64,000 nucleotides of DNA. It comes from JAJEFO01 sp965209045 (GTDB taxonomy: Bacteria; Pseudomonadota; Alphaproteobacteria; Rhodobacterales; Rhodobacteraceae). Below are positions 28,000 through 34,933 of this stretch, piece by piece; within the stretch, counting starts at the first letter, position 1, and each line of letters begins with the position of its first letter. A program made the position numbers and the translations under genes. The notes under the pieces were generated by a model. It saw nothing but the letters and a program-made list of their open reading frames with translations, was not told the origin of the DNA and did not search any database. The DNA lies in the NCBI GenBank assembly GCA_965209045.1, contig CBDBPW010000003.1, positions 124,001 to 188,000 on the forward strand, read 5' to 3'.

Positions 28000-28754
28000 T
28001 GTGTCAAGATGATCATGTCAGCGGCTTCGTTGCTTCGGGTCGCAAGACATTCTTGTTCATGAATTGTGCCGAAGCGAAATGATGAAGAAAGGGACGGGAC
28101 AGAATCGCCTCCTTGGGACGAAGGCAGATTTCCTTGGGCTCCCAGTGGTTGGTGGGCGACTTGGCGATGCCGTAAAGGAGGCGCGACCGGAGACCTCGAC
28201 GGACACGGCGCCTTTCACGCCATATGGGAGCGCGAATTGGGCGGTTTCATCGCGACTAAGCGAACATTCAAGCGCTCGAGCACTTTCCCCTTGTTCTGGA
28301 AAGGCTCCAGGCAGCTTCGTTCAATCAGGTCAGGGCCGCCCTTCAAGCGTCACTGGCCTTCAGACTCTGGCCGCGCTGTGCGCGATGTCGAACCGGATGG
28401 CGAAGTCCACTTTCAACCGAATCTTGCAACTTGATCGACAGCGAGATCGGAGAGCCGAGATCTCCGGCGCCTTGTCTTGGCCCCTTCCTGAGGCACGGGT
28501 ACCACGCTCTTTGCTCTGGCCCAATCCGTCGTGACGGCCAGCCAGACAGGTCTCCGTTGCTAAAGACCTGCGATGACGTGCCGTAATCGACACAATCTAA
28601 CCGCAGTGCTCTTCGCGCCGGTCTTTGGCAACCATGCGTCAAGGCCGAACCTCATCCGTCTAACTGGTCTCCGACGCGCGTTTATCGACCGGCGGCAACG
28701 TGTCCAGTCGTCGTATCGCACTGCTTTTGCAGACGTATCCTGTCATGGCCAAGG
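28000..28754. other. Accessory intergenic DNA, no recognised gene
   Basis: This stretch begins the foreign block that separates lexA from moeA. Open frames at 28066-28434 and 28343-28642 have no recognised domain and overlap each other on opposite strands. It looks like decayed mobile DNA, but I cannot name the source. Confidence 0.4.
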
Positions 28755-28959
28755 CCTCACATCAGATATCTGCACGTTATCGCAGAAACAGGCACATTAC
28801 CGGCCACAGCAACTAGCCCCTGAGCGCTTCAGGCTTGCCAATGCCCGGAAATGCCGTTCGCTTCGTGTCCTTGGTCAACCCATTGGTCCGTCGGAAGATC
28901 TTCTCGCCAGCCTGTCGCCTCTAAAGGTAGTCTTCCCTGGCCTCGTCAGAGAATGTCAA
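28755..28959 (-). pseudogene. Decayed YoeB-type toxin
   Basis: Translating the minus strand from TTG 28959 gives TFSDEAREDYL, then a stop (28921-28923), then RRQAGEKIFRRTNGLTKDTK, FPGIGKPEALRG, another stop, and after a frame change DNVQISDVR. These pieces match YoeB in order: the N-terminal FSD-x-A-x-EDYLYW, the central lysine/arginine-rich helix, the GIGKPE loop and the C-terminal strand. YoeB is a ribosome-dependent mRNA interferase. With two stops and a frameshift no active toxin can be made. It overlaps the end of the antitoxin remnant, the normal yefM-yoeB arrangement. Identification rests on family patterns. Confidence 0.65.
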
Positions 28960-29210
28960 CCTCGCCGTCAATTGGCTCGCTCTCAATGCCATGCCCTGAA
29001 TCCAATTGGGCGATAGAGTCTCGCAACCGCGCGGAGTTCGTAGGAGAGGAGGTGATGCGTTGACTGGATCGAATCCCATTCGCCCTTCCCAACGATCACC
29101 ACGGCCTCCCGACCCGTGCGGGCAATTGCGATCTCCGTTTTGTCGCGGATTGCCCGATCCATAACCGTTTTCAGGTGCTTGCGTGCGTCTGTGTATGTCA
29201 GAGTGTCCAT
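28946..29210 (-). pseudogene. YefM/Phd-type antitoxin, frameshifted
   Basis: From ATG 29210 the frame reads MDTLTYTDARKHLKTVMDRA, then EIAIARTGREAVVIVGKGEW and DSIQSTHHLLS, the DNA-binding domain of a YefM/Phd antitoxin. After about 29043 the expected tail appears only in another frame (ARLRDSIAQLDSGHGI, then IDGEVDIL and stop at 28946). A one-base frameshift near there therefore replaces the toxin-binding tail with an unrelated 13-residue end. The N-terminal DNA-binding part could still be made, about 76 aa, and might still bind an operator. Confidence 0.75.
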
Positions 29211-29703
29211 AGTGATGCAGTTCTCCATTCGAACGGTTTGCAAGCCTGTGCAACGTATGCAGCATCCTGTGCACGTATAGGGTGTCTCTTGGCCGCCAAT
29301 CACCCTGGTCGGGTCCAGCTGGGCAATCGCGGTCCCGGTTTCCGATCGGCGAGCCTTCCGAGGAACTGCCCTGCCGTGCGCGTCGTTGCGCCGGATCGTC
29401 GGCCGCGGCTGTTTCGCGCTTGGTCACCTGGGCCGCGATCGTGCAGTCCTCCAATTTGATCCGCGCCTGCTCGAGGCAGGAGCCCGTTGCTGCGCATGCA
29501 AGGAACCGACACGGTCCGTTGACGGAGTTCATTGCATGCGCTGGCGCGGCATCACGACAAAGTGCCTCGACAACTGCTTGATACAATCTCAGGGCATTGA
29601 ATGGAGCAGGCCTCCTCGTGCACGGTACCGCTCGCCTCGCTCGGGCATACGCCAAGCATTCGAGTGTGAAGGCATGCTTTCCTACTTCCGGATCATGCAC
29701 GCG
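29211..29703. other. Accessory intergenic DNA, no recognised gene
   Basis: These 493 bases lie between the antitoxin remnant and the exonuclease gene. A long minus-strand open frame crosses it (to 29700), but its composition is arginine-rich and unlike a real protein. Nothing else was recognised. Confidence 0.4.
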
Positions 29704-30246
29704 TCAGGAAGCTTGGATGCACCTTCTCGGCGCAACTCGCCTTGAGTTGCGTCGCGAGGCATGTCCGAGTGCCCTCACTGCAATCTTGGCACATGCTTCT
29801 GCGTCGCTCAGCGCGTCATGGTGGTTCAACGCAATTCCCAGATGCTCGCAGACGACCGGGAGCTTTGCCGACGGCAGTTTCCACGTGTTTCGTGCCATGC
29901 TGACCGTGCAGCGAAACTTGTATCGCGGCGGATGGACGCCGGCACGTTCGCAGCATGCGCGCAGCACCCGGGAATCGAACGATGCGTTGTGCGCAACCAG
30001 AAAGTCCGCCCTGTCCAGCAGCCGCCGCAGCTCGGGCCAAAGTTCGCCAAAGGATGGGTTGTCACGGACATCGTCCCAGGTCAGCCCATGGATGTATGTA
30101 AAGACGAACTTCTTTCTCGGTGGCCGGATGAGCCGATGGTACCGTTCCACAATGCGGTCATCCTTGACATGCACGACACCCACCGAGCAAGCGCTGTCGG
30201 CGCGGTGATCTGCCGTTTCGAAATCGATTGCCGCAAAATCTGCCAT
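29704..30246 (-). CDS. DnaQ-like 3'-5' exonuclease
   Basis: This is a DEDD-superfamily exonuclease of about 180 aa, similar to the epsilon subunit of DNA polymerase III and to RNase T. ATG 30246 starts the fold directly. Exo I is FAAIDFETAD (Asp8, Glu10), Exo II is FLVAHNASFDSRVLR, and Exo III is HDALSDAEACAKIAV, giving the acidic metal ligands plus the His of the DEDDh type. No polymerase or other domain is fused. It is a stand-alone gene inside the accessory block between lexA and moeA and probably acts in DNA repair or nucleic-acid turnover. Confidence 0.85.
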   Translation of the reverse strand: MADFAAIDFETADHRADSACSVGVVHVKDDRIVERYHRLIRPPRKKFVFTYIHGLTWDDVRDNPSFGELWPELRRLLDRADFLVAHNASFDSRVLRACCERAGVHPPRYKFRCTVSMARNTWKLPSAKLPVVCEHLGIALNHHDALSDAEACAKIAVRALGHASRRNSRRVAPRRCIQAS

Positions 30247-30629
30247 CCGCCAAGATTGGTAGCACCTTCGCAGATCGCCGTCACCGTCGGGTGGCAAGAT
30301 TCGACAGGCAATTTGCCACAGGTCCTGCGGATCGGCGTCGCTCCGGGTTCTTGCTCAAGTCTGGATGGACGTCGGACGGTCGCGGTGCTCGATGTTCGGG
30401 GCGCCTGCACTCGACATGCAGGCCAACCTCGTCAATCTTGCATTCCTTGGCGGTGCCTCACTTGACGAAGGCTCTAGGCAATTCGGCGTCAGCCAGATTC
30501 TGCGGGGTGCGATGGACTCAGCTTCCAACGCCCGGAGTCGCTGCGGAGTGCCGCTTGATGCACTGCGGTGGCGGTTGTCGGGCCTGACATGCGTTAGCAG
30601 GTACTTGCTGGCCCGCAATTTGGGCACGG
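30247..30629. other. Intergenic target region of the IS insertion, no gene recognised
   Basis: This stretch precedes the 9-bp duplication of the IS element. Overlapping frames on both strands show no family resemblance. Joining it to 37149-37350 across the transposon does not restore a recognisable reading frame, so the IS probably landed in non-coding DNA. Confidence 0.45.
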
Positions 30630-30638
30630 GCTGCGCGT
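30630..30638. repeat. Target-site duplication, left (IS copy 1)
   Basis: GCTGCGCGT directly precedes the left end of the outer IS and recurs at 37140-37148 after its right end. Confidence 0.93.
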
Positions 30639-30667
30639 CTTTCAACGTCCCATACTTGTATAGGTGA
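30639..30667. repeat. Left terminal inverted repeat of IS copy 1
   Basis: These 29 bases start CTTTCAACGTCCCATACTTG and continue to GGTGA. They match the inverted right end (37111-37139) at 27 of 29 positions, differing at positions 10 and 14. Confidence 0.92.
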
Positions 30668-30765
30668 TCGGGTTCCTGTATGGCACAGGCATGCAGGTCG
30701 GTCTTCGCCATTTCGATTCGCGCACGCTTGACTGGCTGGCCGTTGCCTTGCGCTCCGGCGAGCAC
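30664..30765 (+). pseudogene. 5' fragment of the DruA-transposase gene
   Basis: These are the first 34 codons of the transposase, from GTG 30664 (ATG 30691 is the alternative start), ending at VALRSGEH. The inner transposon follows at once, and the coding sequence resumes in frame at 34934 with TRHSLARELCER. The fragment is the same as the start of the intact gene of copy 2. Confidence 0.92.
30761..30765. repeat. Target-site duplication of the inner transposon, left
   Basis: AGCAC recurs at 34929-34933. If the inner element is taken to end in TGT...ACA, the duplication is the four bases GCAC and the A belongs to the element. Confidence 0.85.
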
Positions 30766-30795
30766 TGTTGGATTTCTGATTGATCCGTTGCGGAT

Positions 30796-30814
30796 TTCCC
30801 GGATTGTTTCGTGC
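30796..30814. repeat. Internal end repeat, left (possible transposase-binding site)
   Basis: TTCCCGGATTGTTTCGTGC, 30 bases inside the left end. It matches the right-end copy (34871-34889, inverted) in 18 of 19 positions. Confidence 0.75.
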
Positions 30815-31003
30815 GGTTTCTGGTGTTTCTTCCCACGCTCTTCCGACATTGCCGGACATCTGAACCGGGTTCAGGTTCGAGCCGCGGGCATGGCTCGTTC
30901 TCCGGCGGCCTGGATGCTGCACGGTGACGATTTTCGCTTTTTCGGGAAGAGCTTGAAGGCGGCAGGCGCTTGAGCGCCGCCGCCGGTTTGGACCGGATTC
31001 TTT

Positions 31004-31903
31004 TCAGGTCGGCTCGGGCCTTGCTTCCGGCTTCCGGATCCTGTCGTTCCAGTCCTTTGCGCCGCCTTCGGGCCTGAGACGCCAGACCCTTATGTCGCGA
31101 TGCGCGAGTGCGTCCGCAGCCCGGTCTCCGGCGCCGTCGGCGTCGAAGCCACAGTCGATTCGCGTGAGACCGAAGGCCTCCAGCCATTGCGGGACGGCGG
31201 TGCAGACACCCGCGGTGGAGACGACGAGATCGTTTCCGGGACCGGGCGGCGGCCGCGTCAGCACGGAGAGCGCGTCGACCGCGCTTTCGACGAGCAGGGC
31301 CGAGGCCGGCACCCCGTCCCTGGCCGCCAGCCAGAACGCGCCCCGTGCCTTGCGGGTACCCGTCGCCATGCCCTTGAAGCCGCGCCGGCCTTCCACGCGG
31401 CGGGTGCCGACGATCTCCGCTCCGGTTGTCCGGCCCGCGGCGTCGCGGGCGACGAAGACCGCGTTCCGGCGAGCGTCGGCGTAGACGATGCCGGAGGCGT
31501 GGCCGTCCTCGAGCGGCGCCGGATCGAGGCCGCGGGTCCGGACGAGGCTGTCGCGGACCTCCGGCCAGTTGCGCGCGACGCGCGGCGGGAGCCGCAGTTC
31601 CGCCGGGCGCTCACGGACCGGGGCGGCGGTTCCGTGTCCGGCATGGCCGAGGCCGGACAGGAACCGGAGGGCGTCGCGGAAGCCGCACTGGCGGGCATGG
31701 ATGGCCAGGTCGATCGCCCCGCCGCCGCCGACGCCCCTGAGATGGTCGTAGAACCGCTCGCCGGTGACGCTGAGGACGGACCCGTCCCGCTTCCAGCGCG
31801 TGCGGTCCCGCGGATCCCGGCGGTAGCCGAGCGCGGCGGCGACCGCTTCGAGCGGCAAGGCCCTGAGCGCGTCGGCCAGCGCCCGCTGCTCCCGACGGCT
31901 CAC
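31004..31903 (-). CDS. DUF3991/Toprim-domain protein (primase-like) of the inner transposon
   Basis: This 299-aa protein starts at GTG 31903, which overlaps the stop of the ATPase gene (GTGA). The N-terminal domain has RWKRDGSVLSVTGERFYDHL and GGGGAIDLAIHARQCGFRDA, the DUF3991 pattern related to the zinc domain of DnaG-type primases. The C-terminal half is a Toprim fold, with the glutamate in ALLVESAVDALSVL (Glu206) and the DxD in DCGFDADGAGDRAADAL (Asp254, Asp256). Toprim domains cut or polymerise nucleic acids with magnesium. These proteins are usually found on plasmids and phages. As a last gene in a transposition operon it may be replication or repair cargo, or part of the transposition machinery. 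Confidence 0.8.
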   Translation of the reverse strand: MSRREQRALADALRALPLEAVAAALGYRRDPRDRTRWKRDGSVLSVTGERFYDHLRGVGGGGAIDLAIHARQCGFRDALRFLSGLGHAGHGTAAPVRERPAELRLPPRVARNWPEVRDSLVRTRGLDPAPLEDGHASGIVYADARRNAVFVARDAAGRTTGAEIVGTRRVEGRRGFKGMATGTRKARGAFWLAARDGVPASALLVESAVDALSVLTRPPPGPGNDLVVSTAGVCTAVPQWLEAFGLTRIDCGFDADGAGDRAADALAHRDIRVWRLRPEGGAKDWNDRIRKPEARPEPT

Positions 31904-32703
31904 GGGTGCATCTCCTCGACGGCGCTCTGTACATGCTCGATGCCGACCTGGCGGAGACCGGCGGCGGCGGCGGCGCAGAGCGCGTAGTGGGCGAGCCGGT
32001 TGACCCGGCGCGGCATGCCCCGCGCCGCCTGCGCCAGCGCCTCGACGGCGTTCGGGGCGAAGAGCGGGACGTCGGCGGCGCCCGCCAGCCTGAGCCGGTG
32101 CGCCAGGTAGGGCTCGACCTCGTCGCGCTCGAGGCCGCCGAGATGGAAGTGGACCACCAGGCGCTGCGCCAGCGATTCGCACACGCCCATGGCGAGCCGC
32201 TTGCGGATCTCGCCGAGCCCGACCAGCAGCAGGCAGAGCCGGTTGTCGGAATCCATCTCGTAGCTGGTCAGGAGCCGCAGCTCCTCGAGGATCTCGGGCC
32301 GCAGGTGCTGGGCCTCGTCGACCACCAGAACCGGCGTCTCCCGGGCCTCCCGGGCCAGGCGGGAGACCTCGGCCTGGATGGCGCTGTAGGCGGCGGCGCG
32401 GGAGCGCTGGACCTCCAGCCCGAAGGCCCAGGCGATCATGTTGTAGATGTCGAGGACGCTTCCGGTCGTCAGCGCGACGTAGCCGACGCGGTAGAGCCCG
32501 GAATGCAGCGTCGAGACCACGTGCCGGCAGGCGGTGGTCTTGCCGCATCCGACCTCCCCGGTGAGCAGGCCGATGCCGCGGAGCTTGAGGAGGTGGCGGA
32601 TCCGGGCGCCGGCCTCGGCGTGGGCGCGGAACTCGAACAGCTCGTCGGCCTCGATCCGGTCGGCGAACGGCTCCCGGGTGAACGCGAAGTGCTTCCGGAT
32701 CAT
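31900..32703 (-). CDS. AAA ATPase of the inner transposon, ExeA/TniB-like
   Basis: This is a 267-aa AAA+ ATPase. It begins with the ExeA/GspA-type pattern HFAFTREPFADRIEADELFE. Walker A is TGEVGCGKTT (residues 48-57), Walker B is VLVVDEAQHLRPE (125 on), followed by a sensor-1 region (LCLLLVGLGEIRKRL) and the arginine-rich sensor-2 part (ARGMPRRVNRLAHYAL). In Tn5053, Tn552, Tn7 and IS21 a partner ATPase (TniB, TnsC, IstB) selects target DNA and activates the DDE transposase. The start is coupled to the transposase stop by ATGA (32700-32703). The same function is inferred here. Confidence 0.88.
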   Translation of the reverse strand: MIRKHFAFTREPFADRIEADELFEFRAHAEAGARIRHLLKLRGIGLLTGEVGCGKTTACRHVVSTLHSGLYRVGYVALTTGSVLDIYNMIAWAFGLEVQRSRAAAYSAIQAEVSRLAREARETPVLVVDEAQHLRPEILEELRLLTSYEMDSDNRLCLLLVGLGEIRKRLAMGVCESLAQRLVVHFHLGGLERDEVEPYLAHRLRLAGAADVPLFAPNAVEALAQAARGMPRRVNRLAHYALCAAAAAGLRQVGIEHVQSAVEEMHP

Positions 32704-34013
32704 CGCCCGTCCTCCCCGTTCCTGCCGAGGTCGCGGAACGCGATGGACGACGCCGGCGGCCGGTCCCTGTGACCGCCGCGCCTGGCGGCGGCGTTGGCGT
32801 GCACGTCCAGGGGCGTCGCCAGCCCGGCGTCCCGGCCGTCATGGACGACCTTGAGGGGCCGTCCCGGCCTGGCCGGATCGAAGCGCAGGATCACGGTCTC
32901 GCCGACGAGGGCGGGGTCGGCCTCGTAGAGGCGGCTCTTGAGGCTGACGGTGCGGTCCTTCGCGACCCGGCGCTTCGCCTCGAACAGGAAAAGGTCGTCG
33001 AGATCGAGCCCGGGGCCGGGATGGCGGACGTCGTCGGCGGTGGCGGCCCACCGGTCGAGCGGCGTCATCCCTCCGAGTCCGCGATGTGGGCGCATGTGGT
33101 ACTCGCCCTCGATCCAGGCGTGGAGCCGGCGGTTCAGGGCCTCGAGGTCGCGGGTGTCCCCGTCATCGAGCCTCGCCAGGACGCTGCGCCTGACGGTCCT
33201 GAACCATCTCTCGATCTTTCCCTTCCCGGCGGCGTGGTACGGCCTTGCATGGATCAGGACGACGCCGAGCTTCGCGCAGGCGAGCGCCAGGTGCCGGGAG
33301 CGGAAGCTCGCACCGTTATCGACGTAAAGCCTTGCCGGAAAGCCCCTTTTCAGGACGGCCGTCTTGAACACGGGCAGGAAGGCGGCGGTGGTCTCCGCGA
33401 ACGCGAAGGCCGCATGCGGGATTGCCCGCGTACAGTCGTCGATGAACGCCAGGAGGTACGTCTTGCGCCGCCGTCCGCGCCCGTCGCCGCACTTCGGGCC
33501 GTGCATGACGTCCGACATCCAGAGGTCGCCGGCGTTCGGGTGCTCGAAGCGCCGCCGGTCCTGCGGCGGCGACCCGTCGCCGCCCGCCATGAGGCCCTCC
33601 CGGGACAGGAGGCGGTGAACGGTCGAGGGCGGCAGGCGCACGTCCTCGGGGACGTCGCCGTCCTCCCGGACCCTGGCGATGGCGTCGCGGACGCTGAGCG
33701 CGGGGTCCTCCCGCTTCACCGCGATCAGCGCCTCGGCGGCGTCGGCCGTCAGGCGCCGCGACTTCCCGCCGTCGCGCCGCCGCTTCGGGAAGAGCGCGTC
33801 GAAGCCGCCGGACCGGTAGAGGCGCATCCAGTCGCGCATGGTCTGCTCGCCGACGCGGGTGCGGCGCGAGCCCGGAATCACGTGATCCCGCGCCGCCCGC
33901 TCGCGCAGGCCGGCCGCGATCCCTTCGCTGCCGGCAGGCAGGACCAGCAGGTCCGCGATCAATCCGTACCTGAAGAGCGCGACGTCCCGCCGGCTGTCGT
34001 CATTCGTGGTCAT
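32700..34013 (-). CDS. DDE transposase of the inner transposon, TniA/MuA-like
   Basis: This is a 437-aa transposase with a retroviral-type integrase core. ATG 34013 follows AAGGAGA. The N-terminal third contains helix-turn-helix segments (RVGEQTMRDWMRLYRSGGFD and SVRDAIARVREDG with PPSTVHRLLSREG). The catalytic triad is Asp168 in WMSDVMHGP, Asp232 in LYVDNGASF and Glu268 in GKGKIERWF. The C-terminal region (RTVSLKSRLYEADPALVGE) is the Mu-transposase beta barrel. Such enzymes make cut-and-paste or replicative strand transfer with short duplications, as seen at the element ends. It is the second gene of the element and is followed by its ATPase. Confidence 0.93.
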   Translation of the reverse strand: MTTNDDSRRDVALFRYGLIADLLVLPAGSEGIAAGLRERAARDHVIPGSRRTRVGEQTMRDWMRLYRSGGFDALFPKRRRDGGKSRRLTADAAEALIAVKREDPALSVRDAIARVREDGDVPEDVRLPPSTVHRLLSREGLMAGGDGSPPQDRRRFEHPNAGDLWMSDVMHGPKCGDGRGRRRKTYLLAFIDDCTRAIPHAAFAFAETTAAFLPVFKTAVLKRGFPARLYVDNGASFRSRHLALACAKLGVVLIHARPYHAAGKGKIERWFRTVRRSVLARLDDGDTRDLEALNRRLHAWIEGEYHMRPHRGLGGMTPLDRWAATADDVRHPGPGLDLDDLFLFEAKRRVAKDRTVSLKSRLYEADPALVGETVILRFDPARPGRPLKVVHDGRDAGLATPLDVHANAAARRGGHRDRPPASSIAFRDLGRNGEDGR

Positions 34014-34066
34014 GTCGGTTCTCCTTGCTGCTGTCCCGCCAGTCTGGGGGACCCGGGGCGCAAGGA

Positions 34067-34684
34067 TCAGGGGGCACGGAGTGTTGGCGGATCCCGTCCG
34101 GTACCGGGGCCGGTTCCGGGCGGACGGAATCCGACCGGCGGCGGCAGGTGCCCGAGGTGGGCGGCGCAGAGGCCGCGCAGGTCCGTCAGCACGGATCCGG
34201 TGCCGAGCCGCGCCCGGAAGGCGGCGATCTCCGGCGCCACGCCCTGGAGCAGCTCCGGGAGCAGCCCGATGACGATCGCGAGCAGGCGGTGGACGCATTC
34301 GGCACGCCACAGGATCCAGCGCCGCTCGGCCCCGCGGTCGGAGATGTGATGGCCCGGGCGGGCCCGCCGCGCCGCCTCCTGCACGCCCGGCGCGGCCTCG
34401 AACGCGGCCACGGCCGCCTCGACCGCGTCAAGCGTCCCCGGCGTCCGCGCCGCCAGGCAGTCCGCAAGCATGCTGAACGTGGTGTTGGAGTCCCGGCAGT
34501 ACCAGCGTGGCACCCGAGCGCCGGCGGGGGTCTTCCGCGCGTAGGTGCCGTGGCTGCCGAAGGAGCAGCCGCCGGCGGGATGGTTCGGGCAGACATCCAG
34601 TCTGGCGTCGCGCCAGGCTTCCGTGCTAACGTATTCCTCGGCGGAAAGCTTCGTTTCGTATCGGATTTGCAGTTGCCCGTCCAC
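34067..34684 (-). CDS. Zinc-finger protein of the inner transposon (DUF6431-like)
   Basis: This 205-aa protein is encoded first, from GTG 34684, 53 bases before the transposase. Residues 28-76 form a zinc-ribbon-like unit, with Cys32, His35, Cys40 and His45, then Cys63 followed by RDSNTTFSMLADCLAAR. The C-R-x-C-x-x-x-F-S pattern of IS1 and IS1595 DNA-binding domains is recalled, with the second Cys replaced. The rest is a helical region ending in a Pro/Gly-rich tail. It has no catalytic motif. A DNA-binding role, perhaps in target choice like TnsD/TniQ or in end binding, is inferred. A frame at 34186-34701 overlaps it and is less protein-like. Confidence 0.65.
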   Translation of the reverse strand: MDGQLQIRYETKLSAEEYVSTEAWRDARLDVCPNHPAGGCSFGSHGTYARKTPAGARVPRWYCRDSNTTFSMLADCLAARTPGTLDAVEAAVAAFEAAPGVQEAARRARPGHHISDRGAERRWILWRAECVHRLLAIVIGLLPELLQGVAPEIAAFRARLGTGSVLTDLRGLCAAHLGHLPPPVGFRPPGTGPGTGRDPPTLRAP

Positions 34685-34870
34685 GGCCCGGCGAAGTGCA
34701 ATTCGCGCGGGCCACCCCCTTCCTCGTTCGCCGGATCAACCTACCGTCCGGATGCTGCTTGGAAAGGGCCTGCAGGAAAGATCTCCCTGGAAAGGATCTC
34801 TGCCGGGAAAGGGGATCGGCAGAAGCCGGGTTCCGGCTTCCCACGTTGTCCCGGAAATCCGGCAATCCGT

Positions 34871-34889
34871 GCACGAAACAATGCGGGAA
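34871..34889. repeat. Internal end repeat, right (possible transposase-binding site)
   Basis: GCACGAAACAATGCGGGAA, the inverted partner of 30796-30814 with one mismatch, 40 bases inside the right end. Confidence 0.75.
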
Positions 34890-34908
34890 GAAACCTGCCA
34901 GCTGGATC

Positions 34909-34929
34909 GGATTAAATCAGGAAACTACA
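34909..34929. repeat. Right terminal repeat of the inner transposon
   Basis: Read inverted it begins TGTAGTTTCCTGATTTAATC. The left end (30766-30786) begins TGTTGGATTTCTGATTGATC. The two align with small gaps and both start with TGT. Confidence 0.75.
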
Positions 34930-34933
34930 GCAC
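34929..34933. repeat. Target-site duplication of the inner transposon, right
   Basis: AGCAC, partner of 30761-30765; four bases (GCAC) if the element is taken to end at 34929. Confidence 0.85.

Larger units (their letters stand above)
30766..34929 (-). mobile_element. Compact four-gene DDE transposon of the Tn7/Tn5053/IS21-like class
   Basis: This 4.16-kb element is inserted in the transposase gene of IS copy 1. Its ends are TGTTGGATTTCTGATT on the left and, inverted, TGTAGTTTCCTGATTTAATC on the right, flanked by a 4-5 bp duplication. A 19-bp inverted repeat with one mismatch lies 30-40 bases inside both ends. Genes on the minus strand are a zinc-finger protein, an rve/Mu-type DDE transposase, an ExeA/TniB-like ATPase and a DUF3991-Toprim protein; the last three overlap and form an operon. 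Third-position GC is extreme, well above the host genes. The transposase-plus-ATPase pair is as in Tn5053, Tn7 and IS21; the other two genes are unusual partners. Confidence 0.88.

Noticed and set aside
28066..28642. Overlapping frames that might be a decayed transposase
   Set aside because: No catalytic motif or ends found, and both strands are equally open; nothing supports a specific identity.
31100..34915. Large plus-strand frames across the inner transposon
   Set aside because: They are mirror images of the minus-strand genes with clear motifs (DDE, Walker, Toprim), and are explained by very high third-position GC.
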